NCBI RefSeq assembly: GCF_000009365.1
Contig: NC_008260.1
Location: forward strand, 1,957,501-2,021,500
Origin: Alcanivorax borkumensis SK2
GTDB taxonomy: Bacteria > Pseudomonadota > Gammaproteobacteria > Pseudomonadales > Alcanivoracaceae
DNA length: 64,000 nt
Direction: 5' to 3'
Below are positions 48,463 to 56,607 of the stretch, one piece after another. A program made the translations under genes and the position numbers. Positions within the stretch are counted from its first letter, which is position 1, and each line of letters begins with the position of its first letter. The notes beneath the pieces are model-generated. The model saw only the letters and a program-made list of their open reading frames with translations, searched no databases and had not been told where the DNA came from.

Positions 48463-48564
48463 ACGCAGAAATAAGCCACAAACTACAACGCGTAGCCAAA
48501 AGCCCTGCCACACGGTTATCACGCTACCCGCGGCTTCAATTCAAGAGTTCAAACCCAAAATTCT

Positions 48565-48601
48565 AAAAGGAAAACGAAGACACTTTCCTCGTTCTCCTTT
48601 T
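48565..48601. terminator. Bidirectional terminator between paralogue 3 and the ABC1 kinase gene
   Basis: Thirteen-base arms (48565-48577 and 48589-48601) pair with one mismatch around an 11-base loop. The left arm begins with four A residues and the right arm ends in four T residues, so both directions have a T-run. The genes on each side converge. Confidence 0.7.
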
Positions 48602-48629
48602 CTATCTTCTTTGCTGCTAACGGCTAATT

Positions 48630-49991
48630 CTAATGTAAAAATCCGCCAGGTATTTCCTCTATGGAACCAAACATATCGACCCGGTTATCACTGAACATGT
48701 CCATTTCCGGGGCCAACACCTGCACATAACGATCAAAATAGAGAAACTGCTTTAGCAATAAGGCGAACTCCCGCGGGAATCGAATACCATGCCCCTCACC
48801 AATTTTCACGATATCTACCAGCAGGCTGTTCACTTCCTTGTCGTTACGGTCTGCCTGCATCAGCGCAGAAGGATCCACCTGGCCCAACGCTCCCTGCAAT
48901 CCTTCAATATCCCGCGCCAACGCTGCAACATCTACTTCGTCACGAGTCATTCCGATCACGACCATGGCTTCCGCCATCTTTCGCACATCCCCACGACCAA
49001 TGGCATCAAAGAAAGCCGCCATACCATTCCAGGCTTCACGACGAATACGCCCGACGATGCCAAAATCAATAAATCCGACTCGGCCATCCTCTAGCAGCAT
49101 TAAATTACCCGCATGAACATCTGCATGGAAGAAGTCACACATCATAAGGCTAGAAAACCACGTGTTCAGCGCAGAAATCAACGTACCCGCCGGATCGTCG
49201 GTATACTTCTTTAGTACATTCATATCCGTTAGAGGCACGCCAAAAAAACGCTCCATGGTCAGGACTTTACCCGTGGTATGTGACATAACGGGTTCTGGCG
49301 CTATGGCCTGAGTGTTACCGGTATTGCGCAGGAAAACATTAAACGCTTTAAGATTGCCCGCTTCTTTTATGAAATCGCACTCTTCCAGCATGCCCGCCTG
49401 TAACTCTTCAATGACCCCCGAAATAGCAGAACGTGACAACCCCGGCGCCAACCGTTCAGTAAGTCTTGCCGCGAAGTACAAGAAATTGAAATCTGTAAGC
49501 AAAACATTCTTTACACCCGGGCGTTGAACCTTAATTACCACATCGCGACCATCCTTCAATTTTGCCGCGTGCACTTGTGCAATTGACGCACTGGCTAATG
49601 GTTTAGGGTCCACAAATTCATAAAGCGTCTCCAGGCTGGAGCCTAGCTCGGCTTCAACAGTATCCCGAATGTAATGAAAAGGTAGGGGGGGAGTCCTGTC
49701 GAGACAGCGTTGAAACTCCTCGACATACTCTTCAGGGAAAATTGATGGGGAACTGGCAATAAATTGGCCTAATTTAATGTATGTCGTCCCTAAAGATTCG
49801 AAGGTGGCACGCAGCAAAGCCGGGATTGGCGGGCGATCACCGAGCGCCCAGCCTAGCCCATGGCGCCCCACTACACCCAACGTTTCGAGTATTCGTAGTC
49901 CGCCCCGTGCCGTATTCAGTGCCAGGGAAAGGCCACTGCGTTCGCCCTCCAGCCAGGCCCGCATATCTTTGACGTCACTGTGATCACTCAT
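48630..49991 (-). CDS. ABC1/AarF/UbiB-family atypical kinase
   Basis: A 453-residue protein kinase-like protein of the ABC1 (ADCK/UbiB) family. Marks are the KxGQ motif in YIKLGQFIASSP, the Ala-rich loop ASASIAQVHAA, the ExD motif in EECDFIKEA, the catalytic ADVHAGNLML and the metal-binding IDFGIVGRI. UbiB supports ubiquinone synthesis, perhaps by handling lipid intermediates. This protein lacks the usual C-terminal pair of transmembrane helices of UbiB, so it is a different subfamily. It lies within the solute-binding cluster and is divergent from the lipoprotein gene; a functional link is not shown. Confidence 0.87.
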   Translation of the reverse strand: MSDHSDVKDMRAWLEGERSGLSLALNTARGGLRILETLGVVGRHGLGWALGDRPPIPALLRATFESLGTTYIKLGQFIASSPSIFPEEYVEEFQRCLDRTPPLPFHYIRDTVEAELGSSLETLYEFVDPKPLASASIAQVHAAKLKDGRDVVIKVQRPGVKNVLLTDFNFLYFAARLTERLAPGLSRSAISGVIEELQAGMLEECDFIKEAGNLKAFNVFLRNTGNTQAIAPEPVMSHTTGKVLTMERFFGVPLTDMNVLKKYTDDPAGTLISALNTWFSSLMMCDFFHADVHAGNLMLLEDGRVGFIDFGIVGRIRREAWNGMAAFFDAIGRGDVRKMAEAMVVIGMTRDEVDVAALARDIEGLQGALGQVDPSALMQADRNDKEVNSLLVDIVKIGEGHGIRFPREFALLLKQFLYFDRYVQVLAPEMDMFSDNRVDMFGSIEEIPGGFLH

Positions 49992-50061
49992 AATAAAGTC
50001 GTATCTATTTTATGAAGTACATGATTTATCGGATAGAAACCATGATATAGCAAATTTATTG

Positions 50062-50094
50062 TTTGTAATTGCTTGAAGGATTTTTTGTAATTGC
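50062..50094. promoter_or_regulatory. 11-bp direct repeat, candidate operator
   Basis: TTTGTAATTGC occurs at 50062-50072 and again at 50084-50094, exactly 22 bases apart, about two helical turns. It lies in the AT-rich 175-base gap between the divergent kinase gene and the TatT-like lipoprotein gene, where a regulator of the transporter operon would bind. Confidence 0.5.
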
Positions 50095-50166
50095 CGCTTG
50101 TGTCAAACGGCTGACTTTCGTACCTTTGACGACCCTATTTTGAGAACAAAAACAAGGAGCTTACGA

Positions 50167-51195
50167 ATGGGTTCTCTTTCCATGAAAAAAATGCTACGAC
50201 ATTCCGGTCTGGCCTTGGTAGGAAGCGCCATCCTAGCTCTGCAAGGCTGCGGTGTTGTCTATAAGGCTACCGGTGATGTTTTGGTCAGCTTCGGCCGATC
50301 CGAAATGTTGCCCTACATGATGACCTATGATGACGTACGTATGGCATGCGTCACCGGCGAAGCACAGACACCTCTGTTGATGTCTTTCGAGCGTGTTGGA
50401 TCCGACCCCAGCAAACTGGGCGCCATGGTCTTCACCGTTGCCGCCACCTGCGCCGAGCAAATTGCTCTTGATGCTGAACTGCGCTACATGCGTTCAGTCA
50501 AAGATGGCCGAGTCAGCGAAGCACAAGATGCACGCATCGAGCAGAAACGCTGGTCTGCCATTGCCGCAAATCGCCAGTACAAAGCTTACAACTACATGAT
50601 GCAAGCCTTCGGCGAAGTCAAGGACGGTGAATGTCCTAACATGAATAACGATTTTGACGAAATGGTCTGGCTGGTCGGTAACATTTCCGGTGTTCAATCC
50701 CTGCTTAACGACGGCGCTTCCGACGGTGCAGTAGGCGTACCTCGTGATATCGCAGCCAAAGTTGAACGCAACATGAAATGCTTGGATAACGATCAGTGGT
50801 GGGGCGTACCGCGCGGTACCCGTGCTGCAGTATGGAACCTGCTACCAATGCTAGCACCACCGAACGCTGATGCATGGGCCGAGCTGGAAGCCTCAGCCAA
50901 GGCAGGGTTCGACAGCGGCATTCGTTTGGGCAGCGCCCTGTATGCCATGAGCGCTTTCAGCAAAGGCAACGATGAGCGTCTGCGCCAAGCCATCCGTGAT
51001 TACGCAGCAAATGATGAAGGCCTGAATCCAGACTACGCTATGCTAGACGCCATCGCTGGCTTTATTATCCAAGGTATTTCGGACCGTGAATGGACTGAGA
51101 ATACCGGTAAGCGTACACCTATAGGCGGCACTGGCACTTTCTGGGATGACACAGCCTCGTCTGGCCCCGCTATTGATATCAACGATTTGCTATAA
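50167..51195 (+). CDS. TatT-like TRAP-associated lipoprotein (tentative)
   Basis: A 342-residue lipoprotein: signal ending in LALQGC with Cys about residue 28, then an almost wholly helical domain. The start at ATG 50167 is supported by AAGGAG at 50154-50159. Four Cys lie outside the lipobox region, in MACVTGE, ATCAEQ, DGECPN and MKCLDN, and could form disulfides. Length, helix content and position directly before a binding protein and a TRAP permease suggest the TatT component (TPR-like lipoprotein trimer that docks with the binding protein in Treponema). I do not see clear TPR consensus, so the assignment rests mainly on context. It probably leads the operon with paralogue 4 and the permease. 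Confidence 0.6.
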   Translation: MGSLSMKKMLRHSGLALVGSAILALQGCGVVYKATGDVLVSFGRSEMLPYMMTYDDVRMACVTGEAQTPLLMSFERVGSDPSKLGAMVFTVAATCAEQIALDAELRYMRSVKDGRVSEAQDARIEQKRWSAIAANRQYKAYNYMMQAFGEVKDGECPNMNNDFDEMVWLVGNISGVQSLLNDGASDGAVGVPRDIAAKVERNMKCLDNDQWWGVPRGTRAAVWNLLPMLAPPNADAWAELEASAKAGFDSGIRLGSALYAMSAFSKGNDERLRQAIRDYAANDEGLNPDYAMLDAIAGFIIQGISDREWTENTGKRTPIGGTGTFWDDTASSGPAIDINDLL

Positions 51196-51202
51196 GCCAT
51201 CT

Positions 51203-51223
51203 AGCGGCCTTCGGGCCGCTTTT
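51203..51223 (+). terminator. Attenuator hairpin with TTCG loop
   Basis: AGCGGCC-TTCG-GGCCGCT followed by TTTT-like TTTAA lies eight bases behind the lipoprotein gene. The TTCG tetraloop makes a stable RNA hairpin; the short T-run suggests partial termination, setting the ratio between lipoprotein and binding protein. Confidence 0.6.
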
Positions 51224-51262
51224 AACGCGTTAAACAGTTAAAGAAGTAACCAGGAGACTATC

Positions 51263-52276
51263 ATGCGCTATGTTAAGGCATTCACTGCGGTCGCCACTGC
51301 CGCTCTGGCATTGACGTTCACCCCCGTCCAAGCCGCCGAAAAGCGCACTATGTGCGTATTTGACATCATTGGCGCGAATGGCGATATCTACAACATCATG
51401 AAGGACTATAAGACCGCGGCGCTGAACTGGGGCGTGGACTTTGAACTCAAGCCCTACACAGATGAAAAAATCGCATCTGAAGACCTGAAAGCCGGCCAAT
51501 GTGATGCCGCCGTCCTAACCGGTATCCGCGGCCGTCAGTTCAACAATTACACTGGCAGCCTGGATTCCATTGGCTCCATCCCTAGCTATGACGCTATGCG
51601 CACCGTGATTACAGTGCTAACCAGCGAGAGCCCATCCATCAATGCAAAGTTGGTTTCCGGCCCTTATGAAGTAGGTGGCGTCGCCCCTATGGGAGCAGCC
51701 TACCTGTTCGTTAAAGACAGCACTATCGACACCGTCAGCGAATTGTCTGGCAAGTCCATCGCGGTACTGGAATACGATTCGGCTCAAGCAAACATGGCCT
51801 CCCGCGTAGGTATGTCACCGGTTATGTCTGACATTTCCAACTTCTCTAGCCGGTTTAATAATGGTTCCGTTGATGTCTGCTTTGCCCCCATTGCTGCGTA
51901 CTCTGCCTTGGAATTGTACAAAGGCATGCAGCCTGACGGCGGCATCGTCGATTACGTACTCGGTCAGTTGACCGCACAAGTCATTCTGAAAAAGGACAAG
52001 TTCCCTGCTGATTTTGCTGCACAGTCACGCAAATACATGCTCGGTCAGTTTGACCGCGCCATGCGTGTCATTGAGAACGCCAACAGCGAAGTTAACAAGA
52101 AGTGGTGGATTCGTATTCCTGAGGCGGACAGGCTCCGTTACGACGAAATGATGCGTGACGCTCGCATCGCCCTCACCAAAGACGGCGTCTACAATAAAGA
52201 CATGATGGGTCTGCTACGTAAAGTACGCTGTAAACACGAACCATCACGCGCAGAGTGCGTTAACCCTGTTGAATAA
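51263..52276 (+). CDS. Putative TRAP-type solute-binding protein, paralogue 4 (short form)
   Basis: A 337-residue exported paralogue without the N-terminal helical extension: the signal peptide (to VQA) is followed at once by the domain (RTMCVFDIIG). Other marks are DLKAGQCDAAVLTG, NNYTGSLDSIGSIP, PMGAAYLFVKDS, IAVLEYDSAQANM, FNNGSVDVCFAP, YSALELYKGM and RCKHEPSRAECVNP. It has one extra Cys, in SVDVCFAP, compared with the other copies. CAGGAG precedes the ATG. Its place between the lipoprotein and the permease suggests it is the primary binding protein of the transporter. Confidence 0.85.
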   Translation: MRYVKAFTAVATAALALTFTPVQAAEKRTMCVFDIIGANGDIYNIMKDYKTAALNWGVDFELKPYTDEKIASEDLKAGQCDAAVLTGIRGRQFNNYTGSLDSIGSIPSYDAMRTVITVLTSESPSINAKLVSGPYEVGGVAPMGAAYLFVKDSTIDTVSELSGKSIAVLEYDSAQANMASRVGMSPVMSDISNFSSRFNNGSVDVCFAPIAAYSALELYKGMQPDGGIVDYVLGQLTAQVILKKDKFPADFAAQSRKYMLGQFDRAMRVIENANSEVNKKWWIRIPEADRLRYDEMMRDARIALTKDGVYNKDMMGLLRKVRCKHEPSRAECVNPVE

Positions 52277-52289
52277 AAAGTTCAACTGA

Positions 52290-52309
52290 ACGGGGCCAAC
52301 TGGCCCCGT
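52290..52309 (+). terminator. Attenuator-like hairpin before the permease gene
   Basis: ACGGGGCC-AACT-GGCCCCGT is a perfect 8-bp stem 13 bases behind paralogue 4. Only CCTTCATT follows, so termination would be incomplete. It can raise binding-protein over permease expression, as often seen in binding-protein transporters. A C-rich run (52425-52435) follows before the permease ATG. Confidence 0.55.
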
Positions 52310-52471
52310 CCTTCATTAACAACTCACATTCTGTCACCCGTTCCCACGGGTGATCAGGTAAGAAAAAATGTTTACATCGCCCTAAAAAGGCGGGGGCAAA
52401 AGCGCTACCCTACCCCCCAAAGCGCCCCCCCCCTCCGTAGCTCAGGCGGTATAACAATAACCGGGTGCACA

Positions 52472-54802
52472 ATGGACAAGCCTTCGTTAACTGTTGCAAA
52501 CCGTTCCGTCGCGGAATGGCTATCCTCACTTCCTACACTGATTCTTCTTCTGCTGACCATTTTTCTGGCTTCCGGCGAAGTAATTCACTCGCAGCTACTG
52601 AAGATCGGCGAGAATACCTGGGAGGGCTATTTCCTTTTGCGTGGCGCTGGAGTGGTGGAACAGCCCACCTGTAACCGTGATCCAGACCTGGATCAGGAGC
52701 TGGCAAAAGCCATTAAGCAGAAAAAACAGCAAATGGCTGACGATCCTCTAGCCTCCATCTTTGGAACCGACGTGGACGAAGCGGCCTTGCGTCAGTCCTT
52801 GGAATCTTCCAGGCATAACTGTCGCGGCAGATGGGAACGCTATGAGTTGATTCAGGACAAAGCCACCCCCGGCGTGATTGCCTTCCGTACCTTGGAAGGC
52901 GGCGTAGCCAAAGTGGTAACTACCCTGGGCAACTACAAGCGTCTACTGCTTTGTTTGCTGGTAATGATCTGTGCCGCGACCGCCACATTAACGCGCCACC
53001 ACATTTCGCTACGTCCCGCTCATACACGTAAAGACCACTTTGTTTCTAGCTTGGGCCAGCTCGCCGCCAACATAATGCTACTCCTCTCTGCTTGGCTATA
53101 CCGAGGCGAAGAAATCAGCGCCATTGCCGACGGAGTTCAGGTCAATCACTTTTACTTGCACCAGTTCTGGATTGCCGGCTTCCTGCTGCTCTCTTTCGCT
53201 GCTTTCTACCAGCTGATTCGCCCGCCCAAAGACCTTGAGGAAGGAGGTACTTGGGGCAAGGCAATGTTGACCATCCCGCTATACAGCTTCATGTGCCTTA
53301 CCGCTGGCGCACAATTTATCAGCCAAGGCTACTACCACGGGATTAGCGTTTATCTTGGCATGATGATGGAACTGTCCACCCTGTTCCTGAGCTTGGCACT
53401 GTATATCTGGATCGGCATGCTGCTGCGTCAAACCAAGATGGCTCACCTAGTTTTCGACGTGCTACGTCCTTGGAAAATGTCACCGGAGTTGATGTGTTTT
53501 GTGGTGCTTGCTGTTGCAGCGGTTCCTACAGCCTACACTGGCGCCTCCGGTATCTTCGTTATTGCTGCCGGTGCCACCATCTATAACGAGTTGGTTCGCG
53601 CTGGGGCTCGTAAACAACTGGCGCTGGCCGCCACCGCCATGTCTGGCTCCATGGGCGTGGTTTTACGTCCCTGCCTGCTGGTCGTGATCATCGCCGCTTT
53701 GAACAATAGCGTGACCACAGATGAGCTATTCACTTCCGGCCTGAAAATCTTTGGTTTGTCGCTGTTCCTGTTCTTCATTTACAGCCAATTTGCCCGTACT
53801 GCTCCGGCACGCATTGCTCCGTTCTCTGAAGCAGTACCGCAAAGCTTGAAACGTCTCATCCCTCTACTGCCCTATGTGATTATCATGGGGACCGTAGTGG
53901 TGTTCTTCCGTGATCTACTCGACACCGAGTTAAACGAAAACTACGCACCCATTATCCTGCCGGTAATGCTGCTAGCCATTCTGGCCTACGAGAAACTGAG
54001 CACAAAATCCCTGCACGTTTTCACGATCGTCCTGTTGCCCCTTTTGATCTACTCCTGCTACAACCTGTGGGGCATCAACAATGCGCTAGACGCTGGTGCT
54101 ATTCCTACCGGCACCTCCGCTGAGGAATTGAACGATCTGTTTTGGGGACTTTTCTGGCGTAATGCTATTCTCGGCGCTTGTCTGGCAATTTATTACCTTG
54201 TAAAAACACCGGATATGGACCCGCATTACCAACCAGAGCCCGGTGTGGGTGAGAAGATGGAAAGCTCATTGCGGTTTGCCACTAACGAAACCACCGGGCA
54301 CATTGGCGCGTTGCTGATGCTGATGGCTCTATCGGTAAGCGTCGGCGGTATCATCGAGCGTTCCGGGGTCATGGAAATGCTGCCTGAGACGTTCCCGAGT
54401 ATCTGGGTAGCCATGACACTGCTGGTGGTCACCATGGTGATTATCGGCATGATTATGGACCCCTATGGCGCAGTAATTTTGGTGAACGCAACCCTTGCAC
54501 AAATTGCCTTCGATAATGGGATTGACCCACTACACTTCTGGATGATTACCCTGGTAGCTTTTGAGCTGGGTTATCTATCACCTCCAGTGGCGCTAAACCA
54601 CTTGCTAACAAGGCAAGTAGTGGGAGACGAAGAAGTGGAATCCGCAAAAGTGCCGGGTGGCAACTTCTACCGTCGCTATGAGAAATTCCTACTGCCTATT
54701 GCGGTGATGCTGACCGCACTGCTGCTGGTATCTTACGTACCGCTGATGTCGGACTCGCTCCACGAGTTCCTGTTCCAGAAAATTCAGGCTGGCGCCCATT
54801 AA
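52472..54802 (+). CDS. TRAP transporter permease, apparent fused small and large (QM) subunits
   Basis: A 776-residue inner-membrane protein. The large-subunit (DctM) part is clear in the second half: TAYTGASGIFVIAAGATIYNE, later MIMDPYGAVILVNATL and FELGYLSPPVALNHLL, the last being the DctM C-terminal signature. The N-terminal third has about four further membrane segments, as expected for a fused DctQ. Between segments 1 and 2 there is an unusual soluble insert (about residues 45-155) with two Cys (PTCNRD and RHNCRG) that should face the periplasm. It would import solutes with a sodium or proton gradient and a binding protein. No ribosome-binding site is strong at ATG 52472. A terminator follows at 54821. 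Confidence 0.85.
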   Translation: MDKPSLTVANRSVAEWLSSLPTLILLLLTIFLASGEVIHSQLLKIGENTWEGYFLLRGAGVVEQPTCNRDPDLDQELAKAIKQKKQQMADDPLASIFGTDVDEAALRQSLESSRHNCRGRWERYELIQDKATPGVIAFRTLEGGVAKVVTTLGNYKRLLLCLLVMICAATATLTRHHISLRPAHTRKDHFVSSLGQLAANIMLLLSAWLYRGEEISAIADGVQVNHFYLHQFWIAGFLLLSFAAFYQLIRPPKDLEEGGTWGKAMLTIPLYSFMCLTAGAQFISQGYYHGISVYLGMMMELSTLFLSLALYIWIGMLLRQTKMAHLVFDVLRPWKMSPELMCFVVLAVAAVPTAYTGASGIFVIAAGATIYNELVRAGARKQLALAATAMSGSMGVVLRPCLLVVIIAALNNSVTTDELFTSGLKIFGLSLFLFFIYSQFARTAPARIAPFSEAVPQSLKRLIPLLPYVIIMGTVVVFFRDLLDTELNENYAPIILPVMLLAILAYEKLSTKSLHVFTIVLLPLLIYSCYNLWGINNALDAGAIPTGTSAEELNDLFWGLFWRNAILGACLAIYYLVKTPDMDPHYQPEPGVGEKMESSLRFATNETTGHIGALLMLMALSVSVGGIIERSGVMEMLPETFPSIWVAMTLLVVTMVIIGMIMDPYGAVILVNATLAQIAFDNGIDPLHFWMITLVAFELGYLSPPVALNHLLTRQVVGDEEVESAKVPGGNFYRRYEKFLLPIAVMLTALLLVSYVPLMSDSLHEFLFQKIQAGAH

Positions 54803-54820
54803 CCCGCCAAACTGAACATG

Positions 54821-54846
54821 AAAAGGGCCCAATCGGGCCCTTTTTT
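54821..54846 (+). terminator. Rho-independent terminator of the TRAP operon
   Basis: AAAAGGGCCC-AATC-GGGCCCTTTTTT lies 19 bases behind the permease stop: a 10-bp stem, 4-base loop and six T residues. A textbook intrinsic terminator. Confidence 0.9.
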
Positions 54847-54988
54847 ATTTCAGCAACAAAAACTATTTAACTGGAAAAAGAAGCCCCTACTAACCGGACA
54901 TATTTACCCGCTTCTCACCCCGCCAGTTTCCTATCGTTCCGCAATAACGAATACTGTAAAGTATCTGGAGATTTCAGGGAGATAGCGG

Positions 54989-55141
54989 ATGAGTAAAACC
55001 CAAGAAAACCGGCCTTCACGAAAAACCGAAGGCCTCCCCAAAACGGCCAAACCCGCCTTGTTATTCTTGCTATTCTTGTTCGGGGTGGTTGCCACCATAG
55101 CCACCGCCGCTTACGTTGTTGACAGAATGATTTACGGATAA
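54989..55141 (+). CDS. Small membrane protein of 50 residues
   Basis: A short gene with AGGGAG at 54976-54981, seven bases before ATG 54989. The protein has a polar, basic N-terminus (about 1-22), one transmembrane helix (ALLFLLFLFGVVATIATAAY, about 24-43) and a short C-terminal tail. It ends five bases before the ATG of the PilZ gene, so the two are surely co-translated. I do not recognise a family. A single-pass protein coupled to a PilZ receptor could be its membrane partner (inference). Confidence 0.7.
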   Translation: MSKTQENRPSRKTEGLPKTAKPALLFLLFLFGVVATIATAAYVVDRMIYG

Positions 55142-55146
55142 GTCAC

Positions 55147-55509
55147 ATGGCTACAAAAATTGACAACCGACGCCACCCCCGAATCAACCGTGAAGAGAAC
55201 TTGTCTCTCACCTTGTTACCGGCAGGATCGAGTTCCTTAGACCCGGAAGATCGCCTCTATCTAACCTCTCACGACATTTCCCTAGCGGGTATCAGCGTGG
55301 AGCTACCCTCACCAATCAAGCCCGATACGGATGTGGAGCTCTGGGTTGCTCTGCTGGAAAACTACGGCACCTACCATCTTTACGGCACTATCGCTTGGTG
55401 CGCAGCACCTGAAGGCCATCTTCTCGCCGGAATAGCTTTGAACCTGGAGCGCGCCGACGGACGTTTATGGGCGGCTCACTTCGACTCAACAGGACATTTT
55501 AGTGACTGA
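55147..55509 (+). CDS. PilZ-domain protein
   Basis: A 120-residue single-domain PilZ protein. The c-di-GMP-binding marks are an N-terminal Arg motif (RRHPRINR, about 8-15) and the later D-x-S-x-x-G in DISLAGISVEL (about 43-53). PilZ proteins bind cyclic di-GMP and change motility, exopolysaccharide or type IV pili. It lies behind the 50-residue membrane-protein gene. The target is not known. Confidence 0.85.
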   Translation: MATKIDNRRHPRINREENLSLTLLPAGSSSLDPEDRLYLTSHDISLAGISVELPSPIKPDTDVELWVALLENYGTYHLYGTIAWCAAPEGHLLAGIALNLERADGRLWAAHFDSTGHFSD

Positions 55510-55539
55510 CCGTCCAGGGCCAGGACGACCAGTCATTTT
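55504..55539 (+). terminator. Hairpin at the end of the PilZ gene
   Basis: GACTG-AC-CGTCC pairs with GGACG-AC-CAGTC (internal AC/AC loop) around AGGGCCA, followed by ATTTTA. It overlaps the PilZ stop codon. The remaining 220 bases before the HIT gene end hold no supported gene. Confidence 0.5.
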
Positions 55540-55761
55540 ACTGTAGGGAGCCCCCTCACCTGTTTCAGTGAAAGCAACCCCAAGCACGACCGCAGGGCAT
55601 TAAACGCTAGCCCTAGCCTATGACAAGTCTGCCTTGGCAAAAGCCGTACATGACCACAAACGCAGAAAAAAGAAACCCTAGGCAGGGTAGGAGAAAGATA
55701 ACAAAGCGCGAGCACCGACTCTCGCAGCGCACCATTTAGAAACGCTGCAAGACAACAAACA

Positions 55762-56214
55762 TCAGAGCTTTTCCGGAAAATGCTCGCTTAACAAACCCGC
55801 AAGCCGATCAAGGCGTTTACGCCGCTTTGCCATCCCGAACACATTCATTAGGCGGGTTGCCCAAGTCATTGCGGTCGCTAAAGTGTCGCCGCCGCGACGG
55901 GGAATCACATGCACATGCACATGGGGCACATGCTGATTGGCTTCGCGGCCATCATTAACCACCACATTATGCGCCTTTACGGCAAGCCCGGCCCGTTTCT
56001 GCGCCACAATCGTCCTCCGGGCCAGATCCATCAACCGATGCGTCACCGCAGCATCCAACCCTTCCAGCAAGGATTCATGCTGGCGAGGAATCACCAAACA
56101 ATGGGCTTCACGGATCGGGAACAAATCCAGAATCACCAGCGCCAAATCATCTTCATAGACCACGCTGGCGGGCAAAGTCCCCGCCTGAATCTGACAAAAG
56201 ATACACTCGCTCAT
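55762..56214 (-). CDS. HIT-family nucleotide hydrolase/transferase
   Basis: A 150-residue histidine-triad protein. It opens with CIFCQIQAGTLPASVVYEDD and has the triad HVHVHVIPRRGG (about 99-110), in which the middle His attacks the alpha-phosphate of nucleotide substrates. Most bacterial HinT-like proteins hydrolyse AMP-linked compounds. ATG 56214 overlaps the stop of the upstream membrane-protein gene as ATGA, which fixes the start. Confidence 0.9.
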   Translation of the reverse strand: MSECIFCQIQAGTLPASVVYEDDLALVILDLFPIREAHCLVIPRQHESLLEGLDAAVTHRLMDLARRTIVAQKRAGLAVKAHNVVVNDGREANQHVPHVHVHVIPRRGGDTLATAMTWATRLMNVFGMAKRRKRLDRLAGLLSEHFPEKL

Positions 56215-56570
56215 TGCTGAGCCAGCATAGCCGCTTGTTTGCGCCGCTGCCGCCACAGCTCTAATGCAGCCACCACCAGCGCCACCAGCAACATCGCCAC
56301 CAATGGGCCACCGGCGCGCCAAAGGCTCACATTATCCTGAGCCAGGCCGTCAAACAAACTCACCACCCAAGCCGGAGCCCATTCGTCATGCTGCGCAGAT
56401 ACGGACCATGGTGTGAGCAACAGGGCAGTTAGCAGAGTTCGCAGCGGCACCTTAGCCCAGCGGCTCAGAGGGCGTGTTAGCCACCACCAAACGAACAAGA
56501 CACCGATACTGCCCAGCAAATAGGCAAACCAACCCCATAAATATGCTTGTGTTGTCACAACGTCTCCCAC
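56211..56570 (-). CDS. Inner-membrane protein of unknown function
   Basis: A 119-residue protein with two to three hydrophobic segments (about 11-31, 43-58 and 88-104), a Trp-rich first helix (VLFVWWWLTRPLSRWAK) and a basic C-terminal tail. It is not a family I can name. It is translationally coupled to the HIT gene by a four-base overlap and lies in the ycgN-ycgL-rnd neighbourhood on the same strand. Confidence 0.65.
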   Translation of the reverse strand: MGDVVTTQAYLWGWFAYLLGSIGVLFVWWWLTRPLSRWAKVPLRTLLTALLLTPWSVSAQHDEWAPAWVVSLFDGLAQDNVSLWRAGGPLVAMLLVALVVAALELWRQRRKQAAMLAQQ

Positions 56571-56607
56571 TCATGTTATTGAACCCACCGGCAAGCCACC
56601 GCCTACA

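Noticed and set aside
52436..52456. tRNA-like D-arm sequence (CCGTAGCTCAGGCGGTATAA)
   Set aside because: No anticodon arm, T-arm or acceptor stem follows; the permease gene starts 16 bases later.
55533..55715. 60-residue minus-strand open frame
   Set aside because: No ribosome-binding site and no family-like pattern.
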